Shown one piece after another: positions 1-10,359 of a stretch of DNA of 64,000 nt. The notes below the pieces were generated by a model that saw nothing but the letters and a program-made list of their open reading frames with translations, ran no database searches and had not been told where the DNA came from. Position 1 is the first letter of the stretch; each line of letters opens with the position of its first letter. A program made the position numbers and the translations under genes. The DNA lies in contig OZ345364.1 in assembly GCA_977006965.1 (NCBI GenBank), positions 1,984,001-2,048,000 on the forward strand, in the 5' to 3' direction. This DNA is from Phymatolithon calcareum (lineage: Eukaryota; Rhodophyta; Florideophyceae; Hapalidiales).

Positions 1-2083
1 AGACCGGACAGGATTTTACACTGATCGTAACCCAGGTCAAGTGTCCGTGCTTGTTGCAAAAAGCGATTTTGTGGCTATGGGAAATTCCGATGATGACGAC
101 AAGGAGTACAAGATCGTCTTCAAGAGCTTCGGTTTTTGTGGGGCATTAGATTCCGGTCAAACGATGCAAGCGTGCTTTACGCCTGTGACTGCCCGATATG
201 TCAAGTTTCAAGTGGAAAACAGTGGAGCAGCTATTGACGAGCTGGAGGTCACTGGTACTCCGTGCCTCTCTGGAACAGTTCAAACCTGCACAAGAAGACC
301 GTCTACGGAAGCAATTACGTGCCAGAACTTTGCTTCGGCTCCTCAGTGCAATGCACAGGTCTACGATACCTCGCAAAACATCGCGTATTCAGGAAATGGA
401 TTTGCACAACCGGCAGTTGCCAAGGACGTGCTTGTTGGATATGAGAACACTTATGGCATGGGAAATGCGAACGATGGCAAGTACGGAAATGGAGCAAGCT
501 GGGTTGGCAATACGGCAAATTCGTGGCTCAAAATCGATTTGGGATGTACGACCCAAATTCGAAGTGTATGCCTTGGGCGGGACCGAACAGGACATTTGAC
601 AGACCGAAATCCAGGTCAAGTTACAGTCTTCGTTGCGACGAACGATGTGGTTGCCACGGGGAATGAAGACAACGACAACGCAGAGTACACAAAAGTGTTC
701 GAAAGCACTTCTTTCAGTGGTGTATTGGGTGTGAACGGATCGATCAAAGCCAGCTTTCCACCTGTGACGGTCCGTTATGTGAAGATTCAAGTGGCCAACC
801 TGGGCGCTGCAATTGATGAGGTTGAGATTGCAGGAAATCCATGCGTTCCCGGGCACTTGCAAATTGTACCGGCTTCGCAAAACGCAGGCCCAATTACATG
901 TCAACACTTTGGAGGAGCTCCACAATGCAACGCACAGTTGTACAATACCTGCGAAAACATTGCGTTCTCAGGAAACGGATTCGCAAAACCAGCTGTGGCC
1001 AAAGATGTTCTCTTTGGACATGAGATCACTCAAGGTGGGTCCAACGCAAACGACGGGAAGTATGGAAACGGAGCGAGCTGGATTGGTGATAGCGCAAACT
1101 CTTGGATCAAGATTGACTTGGGATGCTCAACACAGATTCGCAGCGTCCGCCTTGGTCGAGACCGGACAGGCTATTACACGGACCGAAACCCAGGCCAGGT
1201 GTCCGTGTTTGTCGCGAAGAGTGATGTTGTTGCTGCAGGGAACGTTGACAGTGACAATACGGAATACAAAAAGGTATTCGAGAGCAGAGGTTTCAGTGGA
1301 ATTTTGGCCGCTGGTCAGACGGTGGAGGCTCAGTTTCCAGCTGTGACCGCCCGATATGTGAAGGTCCAAGTTGCAAACCAAGGTGCAGCTATTGATGAGA
1401 TTGAGGTGCTCGGCAATCCATGTATCCCCGGTCCCGTCAAGTTCGTCGCGATGACGCCGACTACTGGTCCGATAACATGCCAAAACTTCGCAGCAGCTCC
1501 CCAGTGCAATGCCCAGACGTATGATGTTTCAAATAACATTGCATACCCAGGTAACGGATTTGCGCAGCCTGCCGTGGCTAAGGATGTGCTGGATGGCTTC
1601 GAGGTCACACACAGCATGCAGAACGCGAACGATGGAAAGTATGGAAACGGGGCAAGCTGGATTGGCAATAGCGTCAACTCTTGGGTCAAGATCGATCTGG
1701 GATGCTCGACCCAGATTCGAAGTGTCCGCTTTGGTCGTGACCGTACAGGTCTGAATTCGGACCGAAACCCGGGTCAGGTGTCCGTGTTTGTCGCACGGAG
1801 TGATGTTATCGCTGCAGGGAATTCGGACAATGACGATGTGGAGTACACATTGGTGTTCAAGAGCAATTGCTTTTCTGGAATTCTGGCTGCTGGACAGACG
1901 ATTCACGCAAGCTTTTCTCCAGTAACCGGCAGATATGTGAAGATCCAGGTGGAGAATCGCGGCGCTGCGATAGACGAAATTGAGATTGAAGGTAACCCAT
2001 GTGTGGCTGGAAACTTGCATCTTACCGCTGCAACAAGAACGTCAGGACTGGTTACATGCCAGAATATAGCAGTGGCTCCGTAG
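1..2083 (+). CDS. F5/8 type C (discoidin)-like repeat protein, 5' truncated by window
   Basis: The frame is open from base 2 and its first residues already match the inner part of a repeat, so the true start lies upstream of the window. The visible part has the end of one repeat, three complete repeats and the first residues of another. Repeat starts (I/V-T-C-Q-N/H) fall at 314, 893, 1472 and 2051, exactly 579 bp (193 aa) apart. Each repeat carries NANDGKYGNGASW, then a W-x-KIDLG strand and RYVK-x-QV-x-N-x-GAAIDE near its end. This pattern fits an F5/8C galactose-binding-like sandwich, a fold usually extracellular and carbohydrate- or surface-binding. Cysteines recur at fixed places, suggesting disulphides. 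The TAG stop falls just after CQNIAVAP, where other copies read AP-Q-CNAQ, and no homology continues past it. Extracellular matrix or wall binding is inference. Confidence 0.75.
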   Translation, partial: DRTGFYTDRNPGQVSVLVAKSDFVAMGNSDDDDKEYKIVFKSFGFCGALDSGQTMQACFTPVTARYVKFQVENSGAAIDELEVTGTPCLSGTVQTCTRRPSTEAITCQNFASAPQCNAQVYDTSQNIAYSGNGFAQPAVAKDVLVGYENTYGMGNANDGKYGNGASWVGNTANSWLKIDLGCTTQIRSVCLGRDRTGHLTDRNPGQVTVFVATNDVVATGNEDNDNAEYTKVFESTSFSGVLGVNGSIKASFPPVTVRYVKIQVANLGAAIDEVEIAGNPCVPGHLQIVPASQNAGPITCQHFGGAPQCNAQLYNTCENIAFSGNGFAKPAVAKDVLFGHEITQGGSNANDGKYGNGASWIGDSANSWIKIDLGCSTQIRSVRLGRDRTGYYTDRNPGQVSVFVAKSDVVAAGNVDSDNTEYKKVFESRGFSGILAAGQTVEAQFPAVTARYVKVQVANQGAAIDEIEVLGNPCIPGPVKFVAMTPTTGPITCQNFAAAPQCNAQTYDVSNNIAYPGNGFAQPAVAKDVLDGFEVTHSMQNANDGKYGNGASWIGNSVNSWVKIDLGCSTQIRSVRFGRDRTGLNSDRNPGQVSVFVARSDVIAAGNSDNDDVEYTLVFKSNCFSGILAAGQTIHASFSPVTGRYVKIQVENRGAAIDEIEIEGNPCVAGNLHLTAATRTSGLVTCQNIAVAP

Positions 2084-3065
2084 AAAAGCTTTCATTTAGA
2101 CAGGCACCACTCGCGATCAGGATCTTACGCGTGCCCTGTCGGTCCTCAACTTTAAACTTCTATACGAGTGGCTCTTGCCTAATTTGTGGACATTTTCTGT
2201 TCCGAATCATGATTGCACATGATCTTCTATAGACTCTGGGCATTTTTGGACACAAAGGGAACTCATGCTGTTTCTCCTTTGAATACGTCAATGATAGCAT
2301 CTTGAGCGCTCCTATGCGGGAAATTTGGTTTTCGTGGGCAGTCCACGGCTCGAGAACAAATCTAAACGAAATGAGATTCTGTGGAACGTGGTTTCGTTTC
2401 CCATCGTACAGTATTCAAAAAGAAAGGCATACACACCTGTATCTGCTATATCAGATACAGGTGTGTATGCCTTTCTTTAATACACGTGTATCCAGAGGAC
2501 GTTCAAGTCTACGACGGTTGAGAGCGTCTTCGCAGCATTGAATGCTCCGAAGACTTTATTCCCAGGATGCTGGATACCATCAACGGGAAAGATCCGGATT
2601 CTGCTGAATATGCTTGCAGACGATACGTACTATTCGTGAAGACAATCTCGAACTGCGACAACTCGAGGAATGAGAAGTGCGGTTGAGATACAGCAGACCG
2701 GTACATGTCGTCAGAAACTGAGATCAACAGATTTTCAGCCAATGGAAGTCTTCCAAGGGTAGTGGACAGGCACCGCTTTTCGCTGAATTTATTTCGATGC
2801 GTTTTGCTCGCTCATGGCCCCTCGAATCGTCAGTCTGCCGGCGACATCGCGCGCTATCAATAATGCAACTGAAGAAGAAAGCGCTATTCCCTGGGTCGCG
2901 AAAGCGAAAATTCTCCTCGGCGAAGACTAGGTCACTCCCAGATCTTGCATCCATGGTCATTCAATTCGAACGATCATGGAGCCGCCCGGTCGCGGCGGAC
3001 GGCCTCTCCACGGAGGAGAGCTGCAGGCGGAGGAGACGCCAAGAAGCGCTTTCAATCGAATGACT
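2084..3065. other. Intergenic, no gene seen
   Basis: The short ORFs here have no recognisable family or composition. The only clear structure is the perfect hairpin listed separately at 2419-2478. Confidence 0.6.
2419..2478. repeat. Perfect 27-bp inverted repeat with 6-nt loop
   Basis: Bases 2419-2445 and 2452-2478 are exact reverse complements, with the loop CTATAT between them. The arm core reads GGCATACACACCTGTATCTG. The element lies between genes. It could be a cruciform-forming foldback, a hairpin RNA precursor or a 3' element; nothing here decides between these. Confidence 0.9.
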
Positions 3066-3274
3066 AATTACGCATGGATGAAAAGAGACTCGACCGCAAG
3101 ATAATGCTACAATGTGCACCCAGAACATACTCCTCTCTCCTTAGCGATATTCCAAACCAAGATATCGAATCGAATATGACCAACGCTTCCGACCTCAGAA
3201 TGTAGAATCAAATGAAGCCTTCTAGACGTGCTAGCCTCTTAGGGGAATAAAGCAATTATCACTCACTCACTCAC
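3066..3274 (+). mobile_element. LINE family A, 5'-truncated 3' end with (TCAC)n tail
   Basis: The sequence encodes MDEKRLDRKIMLQCAP and continues to a stop, then runs into GAATAAAGCAATTATC and a TCAC microsatellite ending near 3274. The same protein tail (MDEKRL, then KIMLQCA) and the same DNA stretch CTTCTAGACGTGCTAGCCT occur on the minus strand at about 26.85-27.0 kb, next to unmistakable reverse-transcriptase C-terminal sequence. This copy is therefore a severely 5'-truncated insertion, the usual outcome of target-primed reverse transcription. It is non-functional. Confidence 0.75.
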
Positions 3275-3714
3275 AGGTCACTCCAAAAAATGAGATCGCA
3301 TCGGAGTAGGCAGTTTAAGCCACAACTAGCCGAACAGAGACGCATCATGTCAGTTCGATCAAGAAGGATATGCCATCTCTCCGCTCAGTGCTATCGGCGC
3401 GGAAACCCAGGTCCAAGGTGCAGTCGACCAGAGATCACGTGCACCCGAAGAACGGCTCACCAACAGGTGTGTTGCATCATAGTTTAGGAAGGAAAATGTT
3501 TCACAAGCCTATCATCTTCAAATACTAACCTTAGAACTGCATGATCCATAGGAACGATCTACGACAGAACTTGGTGATAATTAGCACGAATGTTAGAGAT
3601 GTTTGTACAGCCAATGATTAGAAAGTTTATGGAACTGAATGGGTTCTGGTGGAAGGTGCAGTCTGGACAAAAAGAGATGGAGCACCTGCACTCTAAGATG
3701 CGCTTTACACGACC
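3275..3714. other. Intergenic, no gene seen
   Basis: A 65-codon ORF at 3290-3487 is basic and has no recognisable domain. Nothing else stands out. Confidence 0.5.
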
Positions 3715-5699
3715 CTACGTAGCACCTACGTCGGCGTGAATGTTCACAGTGCACTTGAAAAAATTGGACGGACTTAGCCTTGCCGTCATTTCCTCAAGAT
3801 CATAGAAATATTTTCGCCGGCTTAGCCGAAAGACATTAAGCCCGTCCCCAGGGGCCCAGTAGACCTCTTTCTTATTTGTGAGAAATGCCATCTTGCTCAT
3901 CACTCGCTTCGGTAGCATCGATGTCACCATATGCGGGCTAGAGTCGGTAAACGTGGCATTCGGTACAAACGGAACATTAGCGGCACACTGGGATGAAATT
4001 TGAAGCTTGCCGCGATGCAAACACCCCAACATCCACCGAACGCCGTCATCGCCGTACGCTCCACCCAAGAGACTGCTCACCGCGCTGCCGCCAGTATCGT
4101 GCGAAACATCCTGCGCGCAGTTGTAATCCACCTCTATCGTCACTGGCTCGATTGCCACGGCGCGAATTCTGGAGAGCGCCTTCTGCATTTTGGCGAACAG
4201 GTTGTTCTTTGTGATTATCAGAGACCCGGTGCTCGTTACCAGCGCCTTGAATTTCGCTCCATCCGACTCACGCCGAAGAGAGTGACTGTTCTCAACATCA
4301 AGCGGTATTCTATAGCGCCCATGCACCCATTCACGTGCGGTGATTCCATGTCGAGTGCGCACAGCTGACGGAAACGCCGCATAGTCCGCGAGCTGCACGG
4401 AGTGGTGGTTTAATGGAATTGTGCCCTGCAGATCTTCTTCCCTCAACGGCTCCACGTCAAGATCCTCGTACTCTTCCTGGCGCGAGAGTATGTCCATGAG
4501 GATCTTCGCTGCCATGTGCCTAACGTTCTCGCTGCGCACGTCGTCCACCTGCCAGTAGTCCAGTATATCGAACAACCACTGGTTGCACTCCATGAAGCTT
4601 ACAATATCTTTGCGCTCTTCTCGACGCACGTGCAGCATTATTTGCGCCACTCTCAGAAGTAGCTCTTTCCCTTCTAAGTCCACATTGGCGCACGTATTGC
4701 TTATGAAATTGAACGCCTCAATTCCAAAGCACGCCGTCATGTCAGCAACTGCTTCGATTATTGATGCGGTCACAGGAGTGGACTCTTTTACAGGACGACA
4801 CAGACTGAGCAGGGACAAAGTCTCCGGCTCCATTTCATGGTTGAGAATGCCCGGCAGCTCGTTTTCTATGGGTTCAAGAAGGCCAAGTTTTCTGCTTGAA
4901 GTCCCGCGAGCACGATTTGATACGCAGTGCGCGCGAAGAACATATCCCTTGGCTCTTCCCATGCGAAGTCTTTCCAGAAGCGGATCACTGCGTTCGCTCG
5001 GATAATCCAGAGCGCAATATGGAACTGACGTGGAGCATCCTGCGTCGGGACGGTGAGACCGTAGCTCGACATCGCCATCACTGCAAAGTCGCAGCGGTCC
5101 TCAATCCATATGTTGTCGAATCTATCCTTCACAAGGGGCTGGCCGCTCATCTTCATGCCGTCGAAGCCAATTACGCTTATGTTTGGCGATTCCGCTTCCT
5201 TGATCTTTCGACAGGCAAAGTCGAGCATGGGGTTGTGATCTTTTATGTGATAATCCCACACGACCTCCGCGGGGTCTTTTAAAATGACATCGACCAGGCG
5301 GCGTGGTCGTCTCTCAGATGAATAGCACATTTCGAGACGATGCGATGGTTTGAGGCGCGAATGCTGCAGGTTTGGGGCGGTCTCATTCGACGTCGACTCT
5401 ATCGACATGTGCACGAATTCTTGGGCCGCCAAAGGGTCGGTGAAAGACGGCATGAAGGCATAGCGGTGGTTCGGGATCTGCAATGCCTCCTTGCGAGAGA
5501 GCGCGCTCACAATGGGGTCGGACAAACCAGGGCTTTTCAAGCTCATCGTTAAGTGGTAAACTTTGAGGTCGAAGCTGTGGGGGTGTGACGCAGAGCCCCA
5601 AACGTCGGATTGTCGGTCGAGTATTTGCTCCACGTTGTCGCTATCGGGGCTGAAATGAACATCAGGTGTCTGCGGCGGGCGATTATTATAGTGACTCAT
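3715..5699 (-). CDS. Unknown protein of about 690 aa, split by one frameshift
   Basis: Two minus-strand ORFs, 5699-4866 (277 aa, starts MSHYNNRPPQTPDVHF) and 4962-3715 (415 aa), overlap in different frames. In the overlap the upstream frame looks like real protein (DMFFARTAYQIVLAGLQAEN). The downstream frame reads as basic nonsense until about 4880, then becomes convincing (EPIENELPGILNHEMEPE). A single indel near 4868-4885 would join them. I see no splice sites for an intron and no canonical slippery heptamer. The downstream part has helix-rich sequence (ELLLRVAQIMLHVRREERKD) and a beta-rich C-terminus. I recognise no family, signal peptide or membrane segment. It may be an intact gene with a sequence error or a young pseudogene. 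Confidence 0.6.
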
Positions 5700-6525
5700 T
5701 ATAAGCTAGGTCCTGTTCAAGTCTTCCAAGTAGAGGAACAAATTTTGGAGGACAGGTCTTCGTTTTCCAGAGGGTCCTCGATATTTGGAACCTGGTTTTT
5801 TGGATATCCTCGGGATCCTCGGTTTTGAGCTTGAACATATGCTCCACGAATACGGTACCGTAAGAATGGCGGACAACTTATAGGTTTGAAGTTGCGTCGG
5901 ACGTCTTCTGATGGAGTGTAGATTGTGTCGATGTTAACAAGGCACAGGAGCTCGGGTACCCAGTACGTTAAGAGTGCTTTTACCAGCCCCTTTATTGTGT
6001 GTGTGATGATATCCTTCATATGGCCCCAATTGTATCTTCACACATGTCCTTCCTGATCAGGGGGGGGCAATCCCTTTGGCCCAGTTGTGTAAGTCATAAC
6101 AGTGTGTGAACAAGGCGTTTTATTTTGGTAGTGCCGAGAAGGTAGTCGGTGATAGTTGATTTGTAGTCGATCATATGCTCGTATGTCCACAGAAGTACGT
6201 ACTCTGTCCGCTCTACATGTCGCTCCTTGTGTACCTCTGTTTATTTTAATAAACAGAGGTTTCCGCTCCTTCCACTCGACACGCGGAAAATCTTGAGTCA
6301 AAACCGACACAGGTGCAAAACCCGAAGGAGATTGAAAACGCAAATCTGGACGTAACCCCCGCCAAAGTAAAGCCTCACCTCTTCAGAGCGGCGTATGAAA
6401 CTACGCCTCGCACAAACATCAAGCAATACCAAAGACAAAAGATCCTGGAAGCTGCCACGAAAGTGGAAAAAGGCAAAAAAACGCCCCATCCCGAGTATCA
6501 AGACCACACTGCCACCACACTTGTG
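5700..6525. other. Intergenic, no gene seen
   Basis: Only unsupported short ORFs are present. Near 5990 the minus strand reads AATAAAGG preceded by a CA-rich run, which may be the 3' tail of an old retroelement. A short hairpin lies at 6233-6260. Confidence 0.45.
6233..6260. repeat. Perfect 13-bp inverted repeat, 2-nt centre
   Basis: The arms 6233-6245 (ACCTCTGTTTATT) and 6248-6260 are exact reverse complements separated by TT. It is one of many short near-loopless palindromes in this window. Confidence 0.8.
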
Positions 6526-6962
6526 CTTTCTTTCTTTCTTTCTTTATTGCAGATGACGTCAATTTTTAAGTTAACGCCTAAACTTGCTCTCGAGCAAGTT
6601 CTCTTCGTTCAAATATTGGATTATCGCTACGGGTTTCTCTCTGCACAGATCTTCTACCGTTTTGCTCCGAACTCTGCCGATGAATTTCCGTCGACTAACA
6701 GCCCGACCCGAACAATGTAGGATCATATGTTCCACAGTTTCCTTCACAACATACGGGCACACTTGTGCTTCAAGTCAAGGAGGTACAGGACCCTGGCCAT
6801 TAAATGGGCATTTGGAATGTTCCCGCCTATGAGCACCTCCGAGCTCATAGACCTAACTGGACAATCTGGAAAGGATGCTATCGAAGATCTCAAGTCAGGC
6901 CTATCAAAAGACAAGCTATCATATGAAGAAAGTGTTTTTACAAGGAGGGCACTCGATTTCAC
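6526..6962 (-). mobile_element. LINE family B relic: C-terminal Cys/His knuckle and (AAAG)n tail
   Basis: On the minus strand an inactive coding tail ends CPYVVKETVEHMILHCSGR, followed by a stop and an AATAAAG(AAAG)n tail at 6526-6546. The C-x-n-ET-x-EH-x-LHC pattern is the zinc-knuckle-like C-terminus found after RNase H in I/Tad/Jockey-type LINEs. Upstream in another frame is GGNIPNAHLMARVLYLLDLK, the segment that normally precedes it. One indel near 6765 separates the two, so the copy is dead. It is homologous to the copy at 8017-8663. Confidence 0.7.
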
Positions 6963-7160
6963 AGTAAAAAGTCTCGCAATGAATTAACGTTTGAGGATTT
7001 TTACGGAATCGGTGTCGATTCGGGGAGATCTTATCTAGATTGCTAAGACTTATGATGTCTCAAATCCAAAATATATAATTGCGTTAAATGTATGAAACAC
7101 ACAATATTCCAAAGAGGCGATGAACGGGACGTGTTTCTCCTTCCGACGTCTAATTGGGAC

Positions 7161-7192
7161 CAGTTTGATCCGGATAGATTCGGATCAAACTG
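7161..7192. repeat. Perfect 12-bp inverted repeat, 8-nt loop
   Basis: The arms CAGTTTGATCCG (7161-7172) and CGGATCAAACTG (7181-7192) flank GATAGATT. No gene is associated with it. Confidence 0.8.
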
Positions 7193-7861
7193 TTCCATTT
7201 TCAAAAAAATATTTGGAAGTGGAACGGATTGGGCAATTCTTGATATCAGGCGTTGGGCCGCCGGTTCAATGGAAAACATGCACGATATTTATTAGCAAAT
7301 TTAGCTTTCACAAGGCCGATTACAGTACAGTACCCGCCCTCTAACTGCAACGCTTCGGGACAGGAGGAAGAAAAATTGCAGTTGCAGGGGGATTGCAGTC
7401 CGGGATGCCTATCATAGCATGAATGTACACTTTACAGACATTCATTCATTTTGCCTTTTCCCCTAGTGTCTAGTTTACTAACCACCTCAATTGAGGGGTG
7501 ATTTAAAAGCTCGAAAAATCTATAAAATGAAGGTAAAACAGCTCGCTCACGCCAGAGTCGTAAAGCCGAGCTTGTCTTCTGTGCGAGGAGTAGCGCAACT
7601 ACTACCTGCAAATCACATCGTGCTGAGCTAGGAACAAAAATGTGCTGTCTACTCTTAGAAGCAGACCTGCTGTGTCGCAAGAAAAAGGCTCCCGTCTACG
7701 GGTCGGTGCAGCCAAACATGCCAGGGAAACGAAGGCGCTTACTCGAGAAGAATGTTGTAGACTATAGGCAGCCATTTCCAAGTCAATAAATGTGATTGGT
7801 ACGGCTCAGGATGTAATTGAAGAGAAGTTCGGTGGTCTCGTAAGCACGTCACTGTACGTAA

Positions 7862-7886
7862 AATGGGTGCTAATTCAGCACCCATT
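7862..7886. repeat. Perfect 10-bp hairpin, 5-nt loop
   Basis: AATGGGTGCT (7862-7871) pairs exactly with AGCACCCATT (7877-7886). It lies downstream of the minus-strand LINE B fragment. Confidence 0.75.
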
Positions 7887-8016
7887 GAAGAAGATTAAGA
7901 TTGCGACCGTCAAGATTGTTAGCCTCAATTCATAAAAACCTGATGACGGTGCTTCAGCCCGTTTGGCACCTTGGACCAAGCCCACACTGGAAAAGTTTAC
8001 CATTGCCAAGTCCTGC

Positions 8017-8663
8017 TTACAGTACTCGTCTTCGCCAACCTTCTTCAGAAAACGCCAATTTTCCTTCTCCATTCGCAACGAAAAACCAACCAAGCTGCAA
8101 CGCAGTCCTCAGAAGCACTAGGCGCCTTTTGGGGGCTCTCTTCGCTACGCTCGCTAAGATTTTTGCGATGTTTTCAAACAGTCCCTCATTGTTCACGAAC
8201 TTGAGTACTTCGACCCGTTTCTCAATGCATATTTCCTCCACCGTTTTGGTGCCAACTCTAACAATAGTCTGGCGCCTTGATACATTCCGTCCACGACAGC
8301 GTAGCAGTAGATGCTCCACGGTCTCCTTGATTCTCACAGAGCATTCTTGCATATAGGGTCATAGTCAACGGGAACATCTTGAAAAACTGTTACCAACGAG
8401 CAACATAGTGCGGTAAGTTGATTGAGAGTAGTGTCAGTGCGCTTGTGGCTTATATTGCGCTCTGGGGGTAACAACTGCATACTCCTAAGCTTTGTCGACA
8501 GGTGCCGATTGACAATCGACGGCGCAGATTCTATGGTTAAGGCTATATTTTGATGCGTCACCAGACTTGACTCCGTAATGCCTTTTCGAGCAAGGACGTC
8601 CGTTTTTTCGTTCCCAGCGAGCCCACAGTAGCTTGGGATCCGAATTGCTTCGAAAGTGATCAT
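8017..8663 (-). mobile_element. LINE family B relic: RNase H end plus C-terminal knuckle
   Basis: Two overlapping minus-strand ORFs cover this region. The first, 8663-8334, contains IRIPSYCGLAGNEKTDVLAR. This matches the last conserved block of the LINE RNase H domain (usually xxPSHxGxxGNExAD). The second, 8352-8017, contains KETVEHLLLRCRGR and ends with a basic tail. They are in different frames, so at least one indel separates them. No reverse transcriptase is present upstream in an open frame. The copy is a 5'-truncated, decayed LINE homologous to the one at 6526-6962. Confidence 0.75.
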
Positions 8664-9289
8664 GTCATCAAAAGTTCAGACCGCCGAGAATATTTCGGCT
8701 TCGAACGACGAACCCACTGCTCCAATGGTCGCTTCGTGTGAACACATTTCGGCAACGTTCTTGGTTGATAATTCATTTCTAATCTCTGAAGGTCATCCAG
8801 AGTGTCAGCAGCGCGTGATGCAGCAAAGATAACATGAAGTACTGATCCAGCAATTCATCTATACTGCATTTAACTCCAGTACTACTCGTCAACATTCATT
8901 CAATTCATATCGTACAATTACGTTAGAGAGCGGTGTTCGAACCCGCGTTCATTCCCACCGAGAAGAAAAGGAAGAATTCGAATACCATGACGACTACTTT
9001 TGCGGCGCAAATCAACCGCAAAGTTCGCAAAGTGAGGAAAATGACTGCCATATGTTCATCATGTAGCAAGCTTTATGGTGGCGAAACATGCACTTGTCGC
9101 ATTCATTTATTTGAGACTGTTTCACGAAGCGCGTTGTTGTTATCCATAAGCTAACGCTGTCGAAGAGCTTGATATTGGAGAGCTTTCGATTGCAAAAAAT
9201 TGTATGAATCTCATACCCTCAATTGAGGGAAATTTTCAGTAAACTAGACACTAGTGGGGCTAGCAGCGATTCGAGGGCCTAAGTTTCTT

Positions 9290-9530
9290 CTATTCTATCC
9301 TATCGTTAGCGAGTTCGACTGCGGCTTTCACGTCTCGCCCAGGTACGTCACCGAAGAGTGATTCTGGCGTTAGTCTGACGCATTGCAGCAGCACCTGGTG
9401 GACCAGGCGGCGCTCGTCCAGTCTAAGAATGTGTCCAAGCCAGTTCCACTTGTCCCCTCCGTGGGGATGGGCGCTCGTTCAAGTGGGATATGCCGTACCC
9501 AGCATCTTTCTGAATTTGACGGCGGACGAT
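9290..9530 (-). mobile_element. LINE reverse-transcriptase C-terminal relic (family A-like)
   Basis: Translating the minus strand from about 9455 to the stop at 9290 gives WNWLGHILRLDERRLVHQVL, then LQCVRLTPESLF. This is the typical W-x-WLGH-x-LR-x-D end of many LINE reverse transcriptases, and it aligns with WGWLGYVLGMDEKRL in the copy at 26.84-27.55 kb. It differs enough to be an older copy or a sister family. Upstream sequence to about 9960 may be more of the same element but is too decayed to call. Confidence 0.65.
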
Positions 9531-10359
9531 CTGATGTTAGATCATTGGGCATTGTTAAGTGGGTTGATTATGGAACTGGATCTGGGTATTTTTCGTTGGG
9601 CGCGGGACATGTCTTCAAACGAGGCACTATCGCAAGCAATTTTAGATGAATAGGAGAGGGCGATCGTCGACACTGCAGTTGAAAGAAGTGAAATCCGATC
9701 GTACGCGGAATTGAGAGCGCGTTCGATCTCGGGAATGTCGGGGATGGAGACTGATGAGAAAGTTGTCGCCTTGCTGGAAGAGGAGGGCAACATATGGAGC
9801 ATGATCGAATCCGCTAGTGAGAATGGAATCGGCGGCACGATTGATACGGAAGTCGGGAAAGGACATGTTGCTTCGCAGACAGCATATGTGTCTGCCCCAT
9901 ACCGATGACATTGATAGGGTCCGAAGTTTGAGATTTATGGTAATGCTAGCGCTGAAGACCAAGCTTTTGTAGTTGTTCGTCCATATCCAACAGAACTTCT
10001 TTCTTTACGCCTTCCCAGACCGTCGGATATTATTTGTACTTGAATCCAGTTATGCGCCGGGCTCCCAATCGCCCATTTCGTCTTCGTGCCTCTTCTTTCA
10101 TCCAGTTTTTATTTGGATAAATTCTCGCCTACTGTCTCCAAGGTCTAGCTAGCTGTCCCGAGTTTGTCGAAGACGCTGCCTACGATACCGAGATTAATAT
10201 CGTTGTTTCTGCTTACAACGCGCACTCCACCTTCGGCGTGGAGTGTAATGCCGAGTTCGACGTTGATGAGCAGCGCCATTATCAATCCACAAGAACATCC
10301 AATCACAGCAATCTTTCCTACATCTCCCCACTAAATTCACGCCAAGTGCTTCCGGTCAC
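9531..10359. other. Intergenic, possible LINE remains
   Basis: Minus-strand ORFs between 9542 and 9962 may be decayed retroelement sequence continuing from 9530, but no motif confirms it. From 9963 to the next gene I see nothing. Confidence 0.35.

Larger units (their letters stand above)
7460..9259. repeat. About 1.8 kb interval bounded by an inverted repeat
   Basis: CTAGTGTCTAGTTTACT occurs on the plus strand at 7464-7480 and exactly on the minus strand at 9254-9238. In both places it is followed inward or beyond by a CCTCAATTGAGG palindrome (7485-7496; 9216-9229) at slightly different spacing. The interval contains the broken LINE B copy at 8017-8663. It could be the ends of a non-autonomous DNA element that captured LINE sequence, or two chance insertions of one small repeat. 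Confidence 0.5.
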
